NCBI GenBank assembly: GCA_944386135.1
Contig: CALWZW010000004.1
Span: forward strand, 1-64,000
Direction: 5' to 3'
DNA: 64,000 bases
Origin: an uncultured Clostridia bacterium
Lineage (GTDB): Bacteria; Bacillota; Clostridia; TANB77; CAG-508
The position numbers and the translations under genes were made by a program. Positions within the stretch are counted from its first letter, which is position 1, and every line of letters starts with the position of its first letter. Below the pieces are notes generated by a model. It made no database searches. It had not been told where the DNA came from and saw only the letters and a program-made list of their open reading frames with translations. Shown one piece after another: positions 1 through 11,171 of this stretch.

Positions 1-84
1 TTAAATCCTTTTAAATAGCATTTAACTGGTAATTAGAAGTTACTTTTTCTAAATATATTTTACTTTTTCAATTGACATATTTTA

Positions 85-110
85 GGGTAGTATCTTTATT
101 GATACTACCC
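85..110 (-). terminator. hairpin downstream of the AAA ATPase gene
   Basis: A perfect 10-bp stem (GGGTAGTATC / GATACTACCC) with a 6-base loop lies 36 bases past the stop of the minus-strand ATPase gene. The U-tract after it is weak, so termination is likely but not certain. Bases 1-84 hold nothing else I can identify. Confidence 0.5.
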
Positions 111-145
111 CACTACTTTTAGAAAATACTAATTCAGTACCTATA

Positions 146-1354
146 TTATATATCCTTTCTTTCTAATAGCCAATCTATCAGATTTTTATGAATTATTCCA
201 TTTTGCGAGAAATCAAACTTATCCATTGTTAAAACATATTTAGGATAATTATCTTCTATTCCTTTAAACGCTCCAAATTCTCTTTGCTCTACTGTTTCAT
301 CCGCAAGAATATATGCTACTTGTATATACATTTTTTCCTTAAATCTTGTCGCTATAAAATCTATTTCTGCATTTGATAAATTTCCTACTTTTACATCATA
401 CCCACAAGATATTAATTCATTATATACAATGTTCTCTAAATATGCTCCCATTTGTGGTCTTTTGCCAACATTCATTATTTGTCCAAGTCCTAAATCAGTT
501 AAATAATACTTATATTTTCCATTAAGTATTCTTTTTCCTCTAACATCATATCTATCAGCCTTACTTATTATCATAGCCTTTGTCATATACTCTAAGTAAT
601 TATACAAAGTTACTTTAGATACTTCTCTATCATCTTTATTTATAAAATAGTTTGACAAATTCTCTGCTGAAAAATTCTGTGCTGGCGTTGTTACTATATA
701 TTCTACTATTCTGTTAAATAAATCTAAATCTTTTATGTTAAATCTATTTATAATATCCTTTATCAAAATGGAATCATATATATCTGACAGATATGTTCTC
801 GTTTGAATTTCATCTGTCATCATAAACCTTTGTGGCATACCACCCCAAGTTATATAATCTTCAAAAGCGTCTTCTATTTCTTTTCTATCTGCAATATTCT
901 TTAATTCACATACTTCCTTAAAAGTAAACGGATAAATCTTAAAGCTTACATATCTTCCTGCTATATGTGTTGCAAGTTCTCCAGACAATAAATCACTATT
1001 GGAACCTGTGATAAATATTGATACATTTTTAGAAGCTTTAAACGAATTAACAGCTTTCTCCCAGTGATTAACGTTTTGTATTTCGTCAAATAGTAAATAG
1101 TATTTATCTTCATTTACTATTTTTGATGTAATGTATTGATGTAAATCCATATCGTCTTTTATAAATGCATAATCTTCATATTCAAAATTTATATATATAA
1201 TTTGAGATTCCTTTACTCCCTTTTTCTTTAATTCATCTATTATTTGTAATAATATTATAGACTTTCCACATCTTCTAATTCCTATTATAACTTTTATTAA
1301 ATCTTGGTCATAAAACGGTCTAATTTTAGATAGATATTTTTCACGAATAATCAT
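146..1354 (-). CDS. AAA-family ATPase with DUF4143-type C-terminus
   Basis: A 402-residue protein of the AAA_14/DUF4143 ATPase type that is abundant in gut Firmicutes. The Walker A motif is GIRRCGKS (about residues 25-32) and the Walker B region is YYLLFDEIQN (about 85-94). A GSNSDLL sensor-like segment follows. The C-terminus has a PD-(D/E)XK-like pattern (AEIDFIA, then YIQVAYIL), typical of the DUF4143 part. The family has no settled function; toxin-antitoxin, mobile-element or nuclease-linked roles have been proposed. It starts at ATG with GGGAGG just upstream and has a consensus promoter with a palindrome next to it, so it is probably an independently regulated single gene. It contains no in-frame CGG. 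Confidence 0.85.
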   Translation of the reverse strand: MIIREKYLSKIRPFYDQDLIKVIIGIRRCGKSIILLQIIDELKKKGVKESQIIYINFEYEDYAFIKDDMDLHQYITSKIVNEDKYYLLFDEIQNVNHWEKAVNSFKASKNVSIFITGSNSDLLSGELATHIAGRYVSFKIYPFTFKEVCELKNIADRKEIEDAFEDYITWGGMPQRFMMTDEIQTRTYLSDIYDSILIKDIINRFNIKDLDLFNRIVEYIVTTPAQNFSAENLSNYFINKDDREVSKVTLYNYLEYMTKAMIISKADRYDVRGKRILNGKYKYYLTDLGLGQIMNVGKRPQMGAYLENIVYNELISCGYDVKVGNLSNAEIDFIATRFKEKMYIQVAYILADETVEQREFGAFKGIEDNYPKYVLTMDKFDFSQNGIIHKNLIDWLLERKDI

Positions 1355-1396
1355 AAAATCCTCCCTATCATTATATTATTAATACTATTTTACTTT

Positions 1397-1425
1397 ATTA
1401 TATATTATTTATATTGTTTTGTCAA
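1397..1425 (-). promoter_or_regulatory. sigma-A type promoter of the AAA ATPase gene
   Basis: On the minus strand a perfect TTGACA (1420-1425) is separated by 17 bases from a perfect TATAAT (1397-1402), upstream of the GGGAGG ribosome-binding site. Confidence 0.85.
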
Positions 1426-1428
1426 TAA

Positions 1429-1478
1429 TTTTGTTTAGTGTACTAAACAAAATTTGCACTTTTTGTTGTTTTGTTTAG
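1429..1478. promoter_or_regulatory. candidate operator: palindrome plus a repeated half-site
   Basis: TTTTGTTTAG-TGTA-CTAAACAAAA (1429-1452) is a perfect 10-bp inverted repeat directly upstream of the -35 box. A second copy of the half-site TTTTGTTTAG lies at 1469-1478, exactly 40 bases away, about four helical turns. The position suits binding of a dimeric repressor or activator. The regulator is unknown. Confidence 0.55.
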
Positions 1479-1565
1479 TGCATTTTATTTTTGCTTTACA
1501 TTAATATTTTTATTTTGATATATATTTTTATGCATTTTTTATAGATAAATCTCCAACAACCAGAG

Positions 1566-1752
1566 AGTAACTACTAATTAAAAATTTATGAAATTTGCGT
1601 CTGTGAAACTTTTAAGTTTAGAAATTCTTATTTAAAAAATTGAGGGATGTTCACGCTTTGCGTGAAAGAGGCTCAATTTTGTGAATTAGAATTTCTACGC
1701 AAAAAGTTGAAACCTAAGCAAATTGAATACAATTTTTAAATTAGTAGTTACT
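1566..1752. repeat. long imperfect palindromic element A
   Basis: The intergenic stretch 1355-1828 is mostly this structure. The outer arms begin and end with AGTAACTACTAATT and its complement and pair imperfectly over about 80 bases. At the tip is an inner hairpin TTCACGC-TTT-GCGTGAA. No protein is encoded. It could be a MITE-like element, a structured RNA or a large terminator-type hairpin. Confidence 0.7.
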
Positions 1753-1828
1753 TCTTTTGCTTTACTTTTTCAAGTACAAAATTTGGTATTTTTATTTAGA
1801 GAAATCACATTTTATATCATATTTTGGT

Positions 1829-2524
1829 CTAATTCTCAAGTTTTCTATATTCTCCATTTATATATTGATATACTTCTCCCTCTTTAGCTGTGCTTAAGAG
1901 TTCCTTTGGGAAGTCTATTTCTTCAAAAACTTCAAATGCTGTTCCTTCTTCATTTTTAGGCATATTCTTATCTATTAACCAAGCTCTATCTCCAGATTTT
2001 TCAGTAAACTCATATAAATGTCCTTCTATTCTTCTTGCCATTACTTCTTTTTCCTGTTCATTTAATAGTTTACTAAATTTTTCTTGCATTTCTTCTTGAA
2101 CTATTTTTGTGGCTTCTTCATCTAATGTAAATTTTCCATTATCTAGTCTTAAAACGCTATCTACCCCTGCCTCTTTTGGTAAACTTTTTTCTTCTATTTC
2201 GATAATTTCATGGCTTCTTCCTTCTTCACATACTGAAATAAGATACTTATTTTCTTCTTTAGTATCTTTTCCATATATGTAATACATTGTTCCTTTTTCT
2301 GAGGTTTTATTTGCATAGTCTTTTAAGGTGTTATTTCTTTCTATTTTCATCTTGTCTCTATATTGAGTTGTAATTTTCACTTCGTTTTGCATTTTATCTA
2401 ATAGTGAAATTTGATTTCTTGTCGTTCTATTTTCTAAAAATTCGTTTAATTCTTTGATTAAACCACAAGCTAAATTATTTTCTTTTGTATTGTTTATTAA
2501 ATCATTAAATATATCTAGGTTCAA
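1829..2524 (-). CDS. hypothetical protein with DUF3006-like central segment
   Basis: A 231-residue soluble protein with no signal peptide or membrane segment. Residues about 95-160 (VDSVLRLDNGKFTLDEEAT and flanks) resemble DUF3006, a small domain of clostridial proteins. The C-terminal part is unassigned. The start is a TTG codon chosen because AGGTGG lies about 7 bases upstream and no better ATG is in frame. It lies downstream of the nuclease gene on the same strand. No function can be given. Confidence 0.6.
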   Translation of the reverse strand: MNLDIFNDLINNTKENNLACGLIKELNEFLENRTTRNQISLLDKMQNEVKITTQYRDKMKIERNNTLKDYANKTSEKGTMYYIYGKDTKEENKYLISVCEEGRSHEIIEIEEKSLPKEAGVDSVLRLDNGKFTLDEEATKIVQEEMQEKFSKLLNEQEKEVMARRIEGHLYEFTEKSGDRAWLIDKNMPKNEEGTAFEVFEEIDFPKELLSTAKEGEVYQYINGEYRKLEN

Positions 2525-2635
2525 ATATTTTCCACCTTTCTATTATTTGTTTATTTTTGGAGTTTTTGCTATTATTGAATATAATAGTATAGAATAAAAC
2601 TAAAGAAATTATATAACACCATATTATAAAATGCA

Positions 2636-2679
2636 AGCATTTTTATCTAATAGGTCATTTTCCTTCGATAAAAATGCTT
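2636..2679 (-). terminator. terminator of the nuclease gene
   Basis: A 13-bp stem (AAGCATTTTTATC / GATAAAAATGCTT) lies directly past the corrected stop of the nuclease gene at 2687. Its position supports that stop rather than the earlier out-of-frame one at about 2787. Confidence 0.7.
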
Positions 2680-2686
2680 GTGTTTT

Positions 2687-3443
2687 CTATTCTTCTAACT
2701 TACTTTCTCCTGTCGAATAATCAATTATAACTCCTGGTTGGACATTATAAACATAGACATTAAAGCATACACTTTCTCCATTGTCTTCAACTGAATATGC
2801 CTCCATTTGTACACCGACTTACTAAAAGATTATCTCCTTCATATATTGGAGTTACTCTATATAAAACATGTCTATTTTCATTTTCTCCTTGATTAGTTAT
2901 GTATTTTGCGACCTGATTTTCAAATGGTAACATTCCTGAAACATTAAAGTATCTTGTTCCAGTTATTATATTTAGCTCGTTTGCATCCTCATCTGATAAT
3001 TGATATCCTATAAGATGACATCTGTTGTATAAATATTCTCCATTGTATTTTGCTTGTACCCAACCTGTTGGTTTTACTGATGAGATGTCTCCTCTTTCGT
3101 CTCCTTCTGGTGGCATTGTTTCTCTGCAAATGTTTGCATAAGCTACTCCGCATCTACCTAAGCTATCTAAATTAGAATATTCTTCAAAACTTTCTGTATT
3201 ATAATCTTCTTCATCAAAATTTGGTATGTTGTTATTTATTACAACATATGGTTCACCACTATAATCTGGTATACTGCTTAAATTAAATGAAACTGTTTGT
3301 ATTGCTTGATTAACTGAATTTTCTTGTGTTTCATCTGTCATGTTACTATAGCCATAACATCCACATATTATTAATATTATTGCTATTACTAATTCTGTTA
3401 TTATTTGTGTTAAACTTTGTTTTTTCTTACGTTTTCTTGCCAT
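2687..3443 (-). CDS. secreted DNA/RNA non-specific endonuclease (EndA/NucA-like), one CGG +1 site
   Basis: A member of the DNA/RNA non-specific endonuclease family (Endonuclea_NS_2 type, related to the streptococcal DNA-entry nuclease). An N-terminal membrane segment lies at about residues 14-27. The catalytic block is YNRCHLIGYQLS, with HLI where the family has its conserved His. Conserved GTRYFNVSGMLPFENQVA follows. In frame 0 the protein ends abruptly at about 2787. At 2813-2816 the coding strand reads AGT-C-GGT-GTA. Skipping the C gives SGVQMEAYSVEDNG and then FNVYVYNVQPGV, the exact family C-terminus, ending at 2687. The length is then 251 residues. The site is CGGT, not CGGA. A terminator follows the corrected stop. 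Confidence 0.85.
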
Positions 3444-3492
3444 GTTTTTTCCTTCTTTCTATTTCTTATATTCAAAATATATCACAACATAT

Positions 3493-3526
3493 AAAAAAAA
3501 GAAAGTGCTTCTTGAAGTGCACTTTC
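3493..3526 (-). terminator. terminator of tspO
   Basis: The stem GAAAGTGC / GCACTTTC is followed on the minus strand by a run of eight U, directly after tspO. Confidence 0.8.
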
Positions 3527-3537
3527 AGCGTAAATTT

Positions 3538-3996
3538 TTATTTATTCAAAATGTGAATTGCGATATTTAAGTATGTTGCAAATAATGTCCATATTAAATA
3601 TGGTATCTGTAGTATTCCTGATATTTTTTCTTTCTTATAAAAACTAATTATCATAAATATTATCAAAATTAATAGTATTATTATCCATATAACTGCAAAT
3701 ATTCTGAATTTTAGTAAAAAGAATGCGATAGGCCATATTAAATTCACTGCTAGCTGAAGATAATATATAAGGTCTACATCCTTATCTGTTAATCCTTTAT
3801 TCTTTAGTATTCCATATGATACTCCCATAAGTATGTATAGTATAGTCCATACTAATGGAAAAAGTATACTTGGAGGAGATAATAATGGCTGTTCTAAACT
3901 ATTGTAATCAATTGATTTTGATATTATAAGTCCAACTATACCTCCTAGAATTACTGGAATTAAAATTGATTTAATATAAATTTTAATTTTATCCAT
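3538..3996 (-). CDS. TspO/MBR family membrane protein
   Basis: A 152-residue protein with five hydrophobic segments. The TspO signature is present: an N-terminal GGIVGLI helix, the loop LEQPLLSPPSILFPLVWTIL (P-P and W-T), then YILMGVSYGI. Family members bind tetrapyrroles and isoprenoid-like ligands. The cellular role in Firmicutes is unclear. It is a single gene with its own terminator. The flanking stretch 3997-4195 contains only a small palindrome TAGACA-ATTG-TGTCTA at 4168-4183. Confidence 0.9.
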   Translation of the reverse strand: MDKIKIYIKSILIPVILGGIVGLIISKSIDYNSLEQPLLSPPSILFPLVWTILYILMGVSYGILKNKGLTDKDVDLIYYLQLAVNLIWPIAFFLLKFRIFAVIWIIILLILIIFMIISFYKKEKISGILQIPYLIWTLFATYLNIAIHILNK

Positions 3997-4195
3997 ATAA
4001 CACCTCTTTGTATTATATGTGATAATTGGTATAATATAACTGTTTTTATTCTTCTAGATGTTCTTCATACAATGATTTTTTGATAATAGCATTTCCTCCA
4101 AATAAATATAATAAACCAAATTATTTTCTCCTATATTTAATATACAATATTTTTGTTTCATTTAAAATAGACAATTGTGTCTACTTTACAAAAAT

Positions 4196-4223
4196 AATAA
4201 AGCACTTGTCAAAGTACTTTATT
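4196..4223 (-). terminator. terminator overlapping the rlmD stop
   Basis: A 12-bp imperfect stem (AATAAAGCACTT / AAGTACTTTATT) begins within the last codons of the methyltransferase gene. Confidence 0.6.
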
Positions 4224-5593
4224 TAGAATTCTTCAATTTTAAAATTGTCACACACTCCACATGTGATGTATATGGGAATAAATCTACTGGTGTTATTTCA
4301 TTTATATCATATTTTTCTTCTAACTTGCTTAAATCTCTTATTAAAGTTGCTGGGTTGCAACTTATATATACTATTTTCTTTGGTTTTATTTTTAGTAAGT
4401 TTTCTATTGTATTTGTGTCTAGTCCTTTTCTTGGTGGGTCTACAAATACTACATCTGGCTTAATTTTTTTATCATATATTAATTTGTCTAAAAGTTTTTC
4501 TACATCTCCTGCTGTAAATTCTATGTTATCTATTTGATTTAGTTTTGCATTTTCTTTTGCATCCTTTATTGCTTCTTCAACTATTTCTATTCCATAAATT
4601 TTTTTTGCATATTTGGCTGCAAATATTCCAATCGTTCCGATTCCACAGTAAAGGTCAAAAACTGTATCATCTTTGCTGAAATTTGCGCCCTCTATTGCTA
4701 GATTATATAGTTTTTCTGTCTGGACTGGATTTATTTGATAAAATGAGTTAGCTGAGATATTAAACTTATATTCTCCTAATTTATCTGTTATATATCCGCT
4801 TCCATATATTACAATATTTTTATCACCTAATATAACATTTGTATTTTTCTTGTTTATATTTTTTACAATTGTCTTAATACTTGGAAATTCTTTTATTAGC
4901 TTTTCTTTTAATTCATTTTCCTTTGGAAAGCTTTCATTAGTTACTACAAGTACACACATTACCTCGTCTGTTTTCATTCCATATTTTATCAATATGTGCC
5001 TAAGTAGTCCTTTTCCAGTATTTTCGTTATATACTCTTATTTTGTTTTCGTTTATAAAATCTATTATAAATTTTGCAATTTTTTGAGAAATCTTAGTTTG
5101 AATTTTGCACTCTTCAAATTCTATTATTTCGTGTGTTCTATTTGCAAATACTCCGAGCTATTGCTTTTCCATTTTTATTTGTTCCTACTGGATATACTGC
5201 CTTATTTCTATAGAAAAATGGATTTTCCATTCCTACTGTTTCTTGTGCTTCTACTTTTTGCTTTAGTTCTTTATTTATTAAATTTTGTACTGTTTCTTGT
5301 TTTATTTCTAATGTTTTTGAATATTCTATATGTCTTAAATTGCATCCACCACATCTTTTATAACTTAAGCAGTCGCTTTCTTTTCTATATTCTGACTTTT
5401 CTATAATTTCAACTATTTTTCCAAATGCATGTGACGTAGTCGTCTTAAGTATGAGTACTTTTACTTTTTCTCCTTTTATTGCATTTGGTATAAATATTGT
5501 ATAACCATTGATTTTTGCAATGCCTTCTCCTTGAAAACCATTATCTATTATATCTACTATATATTCTTCATTTTTCTTTACAGGAATTTCCAT
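4219..5593 (-). CDS. rlmD: 23S rRNA (uracil-5-)-methyltransferase, RlmD/RlmCD (RumA) type, one CGG +1 site
   Basis: An SAM-dependent TrmA/RumA-family RNA m5U methyltransferase. An N-terminal TRAM domain (NGFQGEGIAKINGYTIFIP) is followed by a 4Fe-4S cluster motif (SDCLSYKRCGGCNLRH), an SAM-binding region (FDLYCGIGTIGIFAA), VDPPRKG and the catalytic cysteine in YISCNPATLIRDL. Frame 0 breaks at 5152-5155, where the strand reads GCT-C-GGA-GTA. Dropping the C joins GKAIA to GVFANRTHEIIEFEECK, the family sequence. The start at 5593 (MEIPVKKNEEY) is preferred because GGAGG lies 11 bases upstream, inside the longer open frame. The corrected protein has about 457 residues. The exact rRNA target is inferred from the family. 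Confidence 0.88.
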
Positions 5594-5800
5594 TTTCTCT
5601 ATTTCCTCCATTTCGATTTTACCATAATATATGCAACTTTTCAAGATTTCTAAATTTACTTAAGTTAAACCTGTAACCATTTTTTTATTTTCGAATAGTA
5701 TATATCAAGAAAAAGGTAATTAAAGCCTTGTTGTGTAGGGAAATCTAATGACTTCTTCTATACAATAACAATCTTAAAGTTTTTATAGGGAGGTTTCAAA

Positions 5801-5908
5801 ATGAGTAATTGTTGTTGCAATAACAATAATGGCGAAATTTTATGGTTCATTATTTTATTCCTACTACTTTTCTGTTGTGGATGCGGTAACAGATGTTGCT
5901 GTAATTAG
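5801..5908 (+). CDS. small Cys-rich membrane peptide
   Basis: A 35-residue peptide: MSNCCCNNNNGE, a hydrophobic stretch (ILWFIILFLLLF), then CCGCGNRCCC. It starts at ATG with GGGAGG 5 to 8 bases upstream. The plan of a Cys/Gly-rich head with one membrane helix resembles small YjcZ-type sporulation peptides, but I cannot assign it firmly. It lies next to a second peptide of similar design and probably shares its transcript. The leader at 5710-5770 can form a hairpin. Confidence 0.6.
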   Translation: MSNCCCNNNNGEILWFIILFLLLFCCGCGNRCCCN

Positions 5909-5977
5909 TTATACTTAAAGTGACTAAGTCTTTCCAAAGAAAAGCATAGCTTTAAGCTTTGAAAGGAGGGAGAGAGA

Positions 5978-6103
5978 ATGCCAGAAACTAGAGGTTGTGG
6001 TGGATGCGGTTTCGGCGGTGATTGCTGCTGGATAATAATCCTATTTATATTAATAATCTGTTGTTGTGGTAACGGATTTGGTGGCAACGGCTGTGGATGC
6101 TAA
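5978..6103 (+). CDS. small Gly/Cys-rich membrane peptide
   Basis: A 41-residue peptide beginning MPETRGCGGCGFGGDCC, then a membrane stretch (WIIILFILIICCC), then GNGFGGNGCGC. A strong GGAGGG site lies upstream and a terminator follows. Paired with the peptide at 5801, it looks like a two-gene spore or envelope peptide operon. Its GGT and GGA codons are often preceded by codons ending in C, so CGG occurs out of phase and no shift is needed. The ribosome-binding site lies in the 3' arm of a possible hairpin at 5931-5967. Confidence 0.65.
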   Translation: MPETRGCGGCGFGGDCCWIIILFILIICCCGNGFGGNGCGC

Positions 6104-6128
6104 TATTAAATATTAGATATTAATAAAG

Positions 6129-6175
6129 GAGCATATTGAAAAGTTTGTATAAACTTTTCGATATGCTCTTTTATT
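6129..6175 (+). terminator. terminator of the small-peptide operon
   Basis: The long stem GAGCATAT...ATATGCTC with inner AAAAGTTT / AAACTTTT is followed by TTTTATTATT. Confidence 0.85.
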
Positions 6176-6181
6176 ATTGAT

Positions 6182-6223
6182 AAAATCCGGTCATTCTAGA
6201 TGCGTCCCAAACGACCGGATTTT
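6182..6223 (-). terminator. dnaE terminator
   Basis: A perfect 11-bp stem AAAATCCGGTC / GACCGGATTTT lies just past the dnaE stop at 6235. Confidence 0.75.
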
Positions 6224-6234
6224 CTTATGCTCTT

Positions 6235-9200
6235 CTATATCTGTACTCTTTCTTTGCCAAGTATTTCTTCAAACTGTTCTCTTGTATCTTTTATCATAAA
6301 TATTGCTCCACATGGTTTATTTCCTTCTTCATCTATGATTTCTACTTTCATGTTGCTTCTATCTCCCATGAAAAATCTTAGTGCTCCTCTTAGCCTTTCT
6401 TTTGTTTCTTCATCTAGTCCTCTAATGTCTAATACAAGTTTCTTTTCTTTTTTCTCTGTTAAGTTTTCTATGTTCATTGCGACAATTTTTGGTTCTTCAT
6501 CTTCTCTTATGCTTAATCTTCCTGTTACTAATACTATATTTTCTTCTATTAGGCAGCTACTTGCTTTTGTGTACGTGTTTTCAAATACTATAATTTCAGC
6601 TTGTCCATATAAATCTTCAATAGTTACAAAAGCCATAAGCGTATTATTTTTTGTATATTTTTTCTTTATGCTTGTTATAATTCCTGCATATTTTACGATT
6701 TGTCCGTCTTTATATTCTAATGCTTTTTCGTTTACTCCATTTTCTAAATTTTCTGCTGCTTCTTTCATTTTTACTGTGTCAATATTTGACTGACGTAAAA
6801 TTTCTGCTTTTAATTTTTCTAATGGGTGTCCTGATATGTATATTCCAAGCATTTCTTTTTCCATAGATAAAAGCTCTTTATCCGTATATTCTGGAAGTTC
6901 ATTAAATACATACTTATGTTTTTCACTTTCTTCTTTACTTTCTCCTAAGTCAAACATACTAACTTGACCTGTATAAGCTTTTTTTGCACTATCTTGTATT
7001 GTATCTATTATTCCTTCAAATGATTCTATAAGTGTTCTTCGTGTTTGTTCAAATTCATCGAATACTCCTGCTTTTATTAAGCTTTCTATGCATTTTTTAT
7101 TAACTCCATATTCTTGTACTCTCTCGCAAAAGTCTGTAAAACTTGTATATGGTCCGTTTTCTTCTCTTTCTTTTACTATATTTTCTACTACTGCAATTCC
7201 TACATTTTTTATACTTCCAAGCCCAAATCTTATTTTTCCATTATCTACGGTGAATCTTGTACTACTTTTATTTATATCTGGTTTTAATATCTTAATGTTT
7301 AAGTTTTTACATTCATCAATATACATAGGGATTTTATCTAAGTTTCCCAAAAAGCTATTTAAAGTTGCTGCAAGTAGTGCTTCTGGATAATATGCTTTTA
7401 TGTATGCTGTCCTATATGATACAACTGCATAAGCTGCTGCATGTGATTTGTTGAATGCATATTTAGCAAATTCTGCCATTTCGTCGAATATTCTATCTGC
7501 ATCTTCTTCACTTATTCCATTTCTAACGCAGCCTGGGACAATTACATTTCCGTTTTCATCTACTTCTCCATATATAAATATTTTTCTTTCCTTTGCCATT
7601 ACATCTAGCTTTTTCTTACCCATTGCACGTCTAACAAGGTCTGCTCTACCTAGAGAGTATCCTGCTAATTCTCGCACTATTTGCATTACTTGTTCTTGAT
7701 ATATCATACAACCATAGGTTACATTTAAAATTGGTTTCAATGCAGGGTGTGTATATACTGCATGTTCTGGGTTTAGTTTGTTTTGTATATATCTTGGAAT
7801 TTGGTCCATTGGTCCTGGACGATATAATGATACTCCGGCTATTATATCCTCTAAGCTGTCTGGTTTAAGTTCTTTCATGAATTTTGTCATTCCAGCACTT
7901 TCAAATTGGAATATTCCAACCGTTTTACCTTCTGCCCATAATTTATATACATTAGGGTCATTCATGTCTTTATCAAATTTTACATCTATTCCTCTTGATT
8001 CTTTTACAATTTTTATAGCATCTGAAATTACTGTTAGAGTTCTAAGTCCCAAGAAGTCCATTTTTAATAGTCCTAGTTCTTCTAGTGTTGTCATTATATA
8101 TTGAGTTGATATATTTCCGGTCTCTTACATATAAAGGTACATAAGTATCTACTGGTTCTTTTGTTATAACTATTCCGGCATGCATGAGTTGACGCCTGTC
8201 TTGGCATTCCTTCTAATGCCATTGAGATATTAAGTATATTTCTTATTGTTTCATCATCTTCATATAATTCTCTAAGTTCTCTATTTTGTTCCATTGCTTT
8301 TTTTATTGTAATATGTAACTCATTTGGCACCATTTTAGCCAATTTATCTGTCTGTGCATATGGATAGTCTAATACTCTTCCTACATCACGTATTACCATT
8401 CTAGCAGACATTGTTCCAAATGTTATAATCTGAGAAACATGGTCATGTCCATATTTTCTAGATACATAGTCTATTACTTCTTGTCTTCTTTCATAACAAA
8501 AGTCTACATCGAAGTCTGGCATACTTATTCTTTCTGGATTTAAAAATCTTTCAAATAGTAAATTATATTTTATTGGGTCTATGTCTGTTATTTCGATTGC
8601 ATAAGCAACTATTGAACCAGCACCTGAACCACGTCCCGGTCCAACTGGTATACCATTTGATTTTGCATAATGAATAAAATCCCATACAATAAGGAAATAG
8701 TCTACATATCCCATCTTTTGTATTACTGAGATTTCAAACTCCATTCTATCTAATATTTCTTTTGATGGATTATCACCATATCTATTTTTTATTCCATCTT
8801 CGCATAGCTTTCTTAAATAATCATAATGTGTTTTATATCCTTCTGGCACGTCATAATTTGGAAGAATTGTGTGTCCAAATTCAAACTCTACATTACATTT
8901 ATCTGCGATTTTTACAGTATTTTCTATTGCTTCTGGTATATTTGAAAAATAGTCTGCCATTTCTTCTGGACTTTTTATATATAGCTCATCTGTATCAAAT
9001 TTCATTCGGTCTTCGTCTGTAATTTTTTTACCAGTTTGAATGCATAAAAGTACTTCATGATTGTATGCATCTTCTTTTTTTAAGTAATGTGCATCATTTG
9101 TCGCAACTAGTGGTATATCTAATTTTCTTGATATTTCAACTAGTTTTTGATTTACAAGTACTTGTTCTTTTATTCCGTTATTTTGAAGTTCTAAGTAATA

Positions 9201-9707
9201 ATCTTCTTTAAATGCTCCTTTAAACCATTTAGCAATATTTTCAGCTTTTTCCATATTACCTTCAAGTATTGCTCTATTTATGCTTCCTGCTAAACATGCA
9301 CTAAGTGCAATTAATCCTTCGTGATATTTTTCTAGAATTTCTAAGTCTATTCTTGGTTTGTAATAGTATCCTTCTGTAAAGCCTAGTGAAACTAATTTAC
9401 TTAGGTTTTTATATCCAGTAGTATCTTTGGCGAGCAAAATTAAGTGATTATATTCTTTGTCTGCTTGTCCGTCTTTGTCAAACCTGCTTCTAGGTGCTAC
9501 ATATACTTCACAGCCGATTATAGGTTTTATTCCTTCTTTTTTGCATGCTTTATAAAAGTCTATTACTCCATACATTACTCCGTGGTCTGTGATTGCAATT
9601 GCTTTCATTCCGAGCTCTTTTGCTCTAACTGGCAAATCTTTTATTCTATTTGCTCCGTCTAATAAACTAAATTCACTATGTACGTGTAAATGAACAAATT
9701 CTGGCAT
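6235..9707 (-). CDS. dnaE: DNA polymerase III subunit alpha (DnaE), two CGG +1 sites
   Basis: Replicative C-family polymerase, 1156 residues when corrected. The N-terminal PHP domain has HVHSEFSLLDGANRI, DHGVMYG and TNDAHYL. The catalytic palm has GRGSGAGSIVAY and MPDFDVDF. A helix-hairpin-helix region and a C-terminal OB fold (YAGIITSIKKK, then VTIEDLYGQAEIIVF) follow. It starts at ATG with AGGAGG upstream. Two breaks lie 58 bases apart. At 8175-8177 the coding strand reads TGC-C-GGA-ATA, giving STHACGIVITKEPVDTYVPL. At 8117-8119 it reads GAC-C-GGA-AAT, giving VRDGNISTQYIMTTLEELG. Both restorations match the DnaE consensus. Between the two sites the reading frame is the third one, so both shifts are needed. 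As DnaE is normally essential, decoding must be efficient. Confidence 0.93.
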
Positions 9708-9740
9708 ATAGCACCTCCTATTAAATCTTAACAGGTAGCA

Positions 9741-9776
9741 AAAAGGAAAAACTATTTACATAGTCTCTCCTCTTTT
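9741..9776 (-). terminator. probable terminator of eno
   Basis: An imperfect stem (AAAAGGAAAAACTAT / ATAGTCTCTCCTCTTTT) lies between eno and dnaE, followed by U-rich sequence on the minus strand. Confidence 0.5.
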
Positions 9777-9794
9777 ACCTTTATTATTTTCTGA

Positions 9795-11171
<1,377 letters not shown>

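Noticed and set aside
8762-9022. Leu/Phe/Ser-rich plus-strand open frames opposite real genes, here and throughout.
   Set aside because: They are antisense shadows of AT-rich minus-strand genes, with no ribosome-binding sites and no family similarity.
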